42,553 nt of DNA from Deltaproteobacteria bacterium (GTDB lineage: Bacteria; Desulfobacterota; BSN033; UBA1163), in the NCBI GenBank assembly GCA_020059605.1, contig JAGVBT010000044.1:1-42553 (forward strand), in the 5' to 3' direction. Each line of letters begins with the position of its first letter. The first letter of the stretch is position 1. The notes beneath the pieces were generated by a model. It was not told where the DNA came from, searched no databases, and saw nothing but the letters and a program-made list of their open reading frames with translations. This document shows positions 39,830-42,553 of this stretch, one piece after another. Made by a program: the position numbers and the translations under genes.

Positions 39830-40531
39830 ATGGGGCTTTACGAAAAAACACTCCACCTGTTGATGGGCGATCGGGGTCTCCTCCTGGAATTCGGAGATGA
39901 AATCAGCCACGAGGTCAACGAGAAAGTCAGAAGGATGGCCCTTGCCATTCAGGCAGAAACCATTGAAGGTATCGTTGAGACCGTTCCCACTTATCATTCT
40001 CTGCTCATCCTCTACAATCCCCTGACCCTTCCTCTCGATGAATTGGAAGATAGAGTGCAAAAGATTGAAGAAGAACTTCAGGAGATTCCTCTTCCGGAGC
40101 CGAAATTGACACGAGTCCCTGCCGTCTATGGAGGCGACTATGGACCGGATCTGGAATTCGTTGCCCAATATCATCGAATCACTCAAGAGGAAGTGATTCG
40201 TCTTCACTGCAGCAAACCCTATTTCATCTACATGATCGGCTTTATGCCGGGCTATCCCTACATGGGAGAGCTTCCGGAATCCCTGATCACCCCGCGGCTT
40301 AAAACTCCCAGGCTCTCTGTTCCCAAGGGCTCCGTGGCTATTGCCCAGAGGCAGACCGGCATCTATTCAATGGAAAGCCCCGGCGGCTGGCATCTCATAG
40401 GAAGAACACCTTTAGAATTATTCGACCCGGAAAGAAATCCTCCGTCCCTCCTCCAGATGGGGGACCTGGTGCAGTTCTATCCGATCAGCGAAGAAGAATT
40501 TAAGCAATGGAAAATAAAAAAAATTGACTAA
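39830..40531 (+). CDS. pxpB: 5-oxoprolinase subunit B (PxpB; allophanate hydrolase subunit 1 family)
   Basis: 233 residues. Family motifs: MGDRGLLLEFGDEI at the start, VPAVYGGDYGPDL, IGFMPGYPYMGELPE, and PKGSVAIAQRQTGIYSMESPGGWHLIGRTP. No ribosome-binding site is seen before the ATG at 39830. In ordinary operons pxpB follows pxpA directly, so its original upstream context may have been lost when the 4.3-kb island entered. PxpB and PxpC together form the second component of the ATP-driven 5-oxoprolinase. Confidence 0.9.
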   Translation: MGLYEKTLHLLMGDRGLLLEFGDEISHEVNEKVRRMALAIQAETIEGIVETVPTYHSLLILYNPLTLPLDELEDRVQKIEEELQEIPLPEPKLTRVPAVYGGDYGPDLEFVAQYHRITQEEVIRLHCSKPYFIYMIGFMPGYPYMGELPESLITPRLKTPRLSVPKGSVAIAQRQTGIYSMESPGGWHLIGRTPLELFDPERNPPSLLQMGDLVQFYPISEEEFKQWKIKKID

Positions 40532-40574
40532 GTGGCTGCCTACAAATAACTTGAACAAGTGCATTTGCCGATGA

Positions 40575-40661
40575 CCGTTCGTGGTGAGCCCTTCGACGCG
40601 CCGTTCGTCCCGAGGCTCTCGAAGAATGAACAGCACCCTTCGACAGGCTCAGGGTGAACGG
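40575..40661. repeat. Palindromic CCGTTC...GAACGG repeat between pxpB and pxpC
   Basis: About 87 bp, beginning CCGTTCGTGGTGAGCCCTTC and ending GACAGGCTCAGGGTGAACGG, an inverted pair. Elements with this TTCGACAGGCTCAGGGTGAACGG-type core are dispersed in many bacterial genomes. It is inserted between two genes that are usually adjacent. Confidence 0.65.
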
Positions 40662-40681
40662 ATTTCTTGTTCATGTTATTC

Positions 40682-41674
40682 ATGCGCGGACCCCAAGGAG
40701 TTCCCAAGATCGAAAAGATTGCGGCTTTTGAAGTCATTGAACCGGGGATTTTGACGACCATCCAGGATGGAGGCCGTTGGGGGTTCAGCCAATTCGGAGT
40801 TCCTTCCTCGGGGGTCCTTGATCCTTTCTCCTTCAGGGTGGCCAACTTGCTGACAAACAATCAGGGAAATGAAGCCTGCCTCGAAACCACCCTTATGGGG
40901 TTAAGGTTAAAGGCTCTCCATGAGTCCGTGATCGCCATCACCGGTGGAGATCTTTCTCCGTCCCTTAATAAGGAACCCCTTGAGACCTGGAGCACCCATC
41001 TTCTGGTCGAGGGTGATGTCATCGGCTTTAAAAAGGTCCGATCCGGTTGCCGCGCCTATCTTTCCGTAAACGGGGGATTCATTGTCCCTGAAGTGATGGG
41101 AAGCAGATCGACCTATCTCTCCGGGAAGTTTGGCGGCCTGAAGGGAAGATCCCTGAAAAAGGGAGATGTCCTTTACAGGCCTGATTCACTCCCCCCGCTC
41201 AGCCACTTGGGACGCCGATTTCCGGAAGAGTGGGTTCCGATCTTTGAAAAGGAAGCAAACCTCAGGGTGATCCCTGGTCCCCAGGATTACCACTTTACTC
41301 AAGAAGGTTTCCAAACCTTCTCCTCTTCTGGCTATGAGGTATCCCCTCAGTGTGATCGGATGGGGATTCGGCTCAATGGACCCAGGATTGAGAGAAGACC
41401 TGATGTGGAGGAGTCGATCATCTCTGAAGCTCTCCTCTCGGGTACCATTCAGGTCCCTGGCGACGGAAAGCCAATCATCATTTTAAATGAATTGGTCACC
41501 GGAGGCTATACGAAGATCGCCACCATTGTTTCAACGGATTTAACAAAGGTGGCACAACTGAAGCCAGGAGACCGTGTCCGGTTCGCGCCCATCTCCATCG
41601 AAGAGGCCCACCAGCTCCTCAAAGAACAGGAAGAGCGCCTTCAGGGTTTTAGAAAATCCATTCATGAACATTAA
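40682..41674 (+). CDS. pxpC: 5-oxoprolinase subunit C (PxpC; biotin-dependent carboxyltransferase family)
   Basis: About 330 residues. Family motifs: ILTTIQDGGRWGFSQFGVPSSGVLDPFSFRVANLL, ITGGDLSP, RAYLSVNGGF, and SGTIQVPGDGKPIIILNELVTGGYTKIATI. The start is unclear. ATG 40682 and TTG 40667 have no ribosome-binding site. CAAGGAG lies 8 bases before an ATC at 40709, just ahead of the conserved region, so a non-AUG start cannot be excluded. The last step of the pathway from 5-oxoproline to glutamate is completed with PxpA and PxpB. Confidence 0.9.
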   Translation: MRGPQGVPKIEKIAAFEVIEPGILTTIQDGGRWGFSQFGVPSSGVLDPFSFRVANLLTNNQGNEACLETTLMGLRLKALHESVIAITGGDLSPSLNKEPLETWSTHLLVEGDVIGFKKVRSGCRAYLSVNGGFIVPEVMGSRSTYLSGKFGGLKGRSLKKGDVLYRPDSLPPLSHLGRRFPEEWVPIFEKEANLRVIPGPQDYHFTQEGFQTFSSSGYEVSPQCDRMGIRLNGPRIERRPDVEESIISEALLSGTIQVPGDGKPIIILNELVTGGYTKIATIVSTDLTKVAQLKPGDRVRFAPISIEEAHQLLKEQEERLQGFRKSIHEH

Positions 41675-42553
41675 GGATTGGATGGGATTTCAAACTCATA
41701 GAAGTGGGCATGCGAGCCGAAATAGATCTTTCTGCCCGAAATGGCCATGCCCGATGTAATCGGCACAGGAGGCTTTGCCATAGAGAAGGCCTGATCTTTG
41801 CCAGGTTCGATGAAAAAGATTTCTTCCTGGGTGAACCCGTAAAGCAATCCATCAGGCCCCGTTTGAAGGGAGATTTCGACCGGTCTTTTTAACCCGAGAT
41901 TAAAAACCTTTTTTACCTCTCTCTTTTCCGGATCGAAGACGAAGACCTTCTCATTATCCGTGATACCATAAACCAGACCATTGGGAGTGGCGGCAAGGGA
42001 GAGAATGGTTCTCGCTTCAGGGACAGGGACCATCTCAAAGACTTTCTTCTCCTCTTTGGGCTCCCAGAGGATGAGCCTTGCTTCCTTTTCAATGGCCCGT
42101 GTCCCGCCCCCGCCCCGGATCGAGCTCCCCCCGGCAATGAGGTCCATTTTCTTGAGGTAGGCAAGGGAGGCGATGCTCTGATTTTCTACGATATGACGAT
42201 AGACCCTCCTCTCATTCTTCTTTGGGTCGTAGACGCTAATCGCTCCACCATGGAGCCCATAATCGGGATAACTTCCTACAAAGATCTTTCCGTGCGGACC
42301 TGCAACCATGGCCCTGGGCCGGTCCTGTCCTTCGCCCAGGGGGCCCAGGTCTCTCGGGTTGTCATCTTCCCCGTCACCGAATTTTAAAGGCCTTCCCGGA
42401 TGATAAACCGAAAGCCGTGCGCCGGGATAAGAGCAGAGGAAAAGCTTGCCCTCATAGGACCCCATCGAATAGATCTGTCCGCCTGCGTTTGCAGCCTTCC
42501 CCAGGTTGGTGAGAGATTGATCTTCCGGATCATAGGTGAAGAGTCTTAGTGGA
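41671..42553 (-). CDS. Beta-propeller-type protein, 5' end beyond the window
   Basis: At least 294 residues; the frame stays open to the right edge, upstream of the ATG at 42465, so the N-terminus is missing. Repeats of about 45 residues carry strand patterns such as GPHGKIFVGSYPDYGLHGGAISVYDPKKNE, TPNGLVYGITDNEKVFVFDPEKRE and GPDGLLYGFTQEEIFFIEP. This is the layout of WD40/NHL/SMP-30-like propellers. No catalytic motif or signal peptide can be judged without the start. The last 4 bases overlap the pxpC stop on the other strand. Function unknown. Confidence 0.75.
   Translation of the reverse strand, partial: PLRLFTYDPEDQSLTNLGKAANAGGQIYSMGSYEGKLFLCSYPGARLSVYHPGRPLKFGDGEDDNPRDLGPLGEGQDRPRAMVAGPHGKIFVGSYPDYGLHGGAISVYDPKKNERRVYRHIVENQSIASLAYLKKMDLIAGGSSIRGGGGTRAIEKEARLILWEPKEEKKVFEMVPVPEARTILSLAATPNGLVYGITDNEKVFVFDPEKREVKKVFNLGLKRPVEISLQTGPDGLLYGFTQEEIFFIEPGKDQAFSMAKPPVPITSGMAISGRKIYFGSHAHFYEFEIPSNP

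Overview
The window is a stretch of bacterial chromosome, most likely from an anaerobe of the Desulfobacterota (former Deltaproteobacteria). This is an inference from gene content and order. The order rplU-rpmA-obgE-proB-proA-nadD-rsfS is common in that group. The rest points to strict anaerobic life: a class III (glycyl radical) ribonucleotide reductase, an NfnAB transhydrogenase, a ferredoxin-dependent 2-oxoacid oxidoreductase, and a selenocysteine-containing GrdB-family protein. No rRNA, tRNA or CRISPR array was seen.

Layout. (1) 1-1739: a CrtI/carotenoid-isomerase-like flavoprotein behind an extended -10 promoter. (2) 2046-5568, minus: nrdD, a small redoxin, and a GrdB/PrdB-family protein read through an in-frame UGA that is followed by a hairpin of bacterial SECIS type. 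(3) 5757-17689, minus: a long housekeeping block (rplU, rpmA, obgE, proB, proA, nadD, rsfS, a DksA-like factor, a LapA-LapB fusion, comF, an AsmA-like giant). nadD and possibly rsfS appear to start at AUU. (4) 18042-20297, plus: nfnA-nfnB. (5) 20353-23248, minus: a thioesterase and a hybrid histidine kinase paired with a lone receiver. (6) 23411-28825, minus: a signalling locus with an NtrC-type sigma-54 activator, a 29-codon exported micropeptide with its own sigma-54 promoter and two upstream palindromes, an oligopeptide-binding lipoprotein/SBP, and a membrane histidine kinase overlapping the SBP by 4 bases. (7) 28975-30169: a B3/B4 protein, a 52-aa zinc-ribbon lipoprotein and a 22-aa lysine-rich micro-ORF. 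(8) 30329-35520, plus: korA-korB-korC, a GltD-like flavoprotein, korD and pxpA. (9) 35538-39716: an accessory island that separates pxpA from pxpB and pxpC. It holds an ADP-ribosylglycohydrolase, two toxin-antitoxin modules, a REP-type transposase with 33-bp inverted ends, a four-helix membrane protein and a gutted tyrosine recombinase. (10) 39830-41674: pxpB and pxpC, then a beta-propeller gene running off the right edge.

The most interesting candidate system is region 6. A tiny secreted peptide is transcribed from a sigma-54 promoter beside a sigma-54 activator, a peptide-binding protein with no transporter, and a sensor kinase. This has the parts expected of a peptide-sensing circuit in a Gram-negative anaerobe. 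The second is the Sec-containing GrdB-like protein with its neighbouring redoxin and class III reductase. Metabolically, pxpABC (5-oxoproline to glutamate), the Kor complex (2-oxoacid to acyl-CoA plus reduced ferredoxin), its GltD-like partner and NfnAB fit together as a glutamate/2-oxoglutarate oxidation and NADPH/ferredoxin balancing module. Several families of intergenic repeats (a MITE-like element, long palindromes and AT-rich arrays) punctuate the window.
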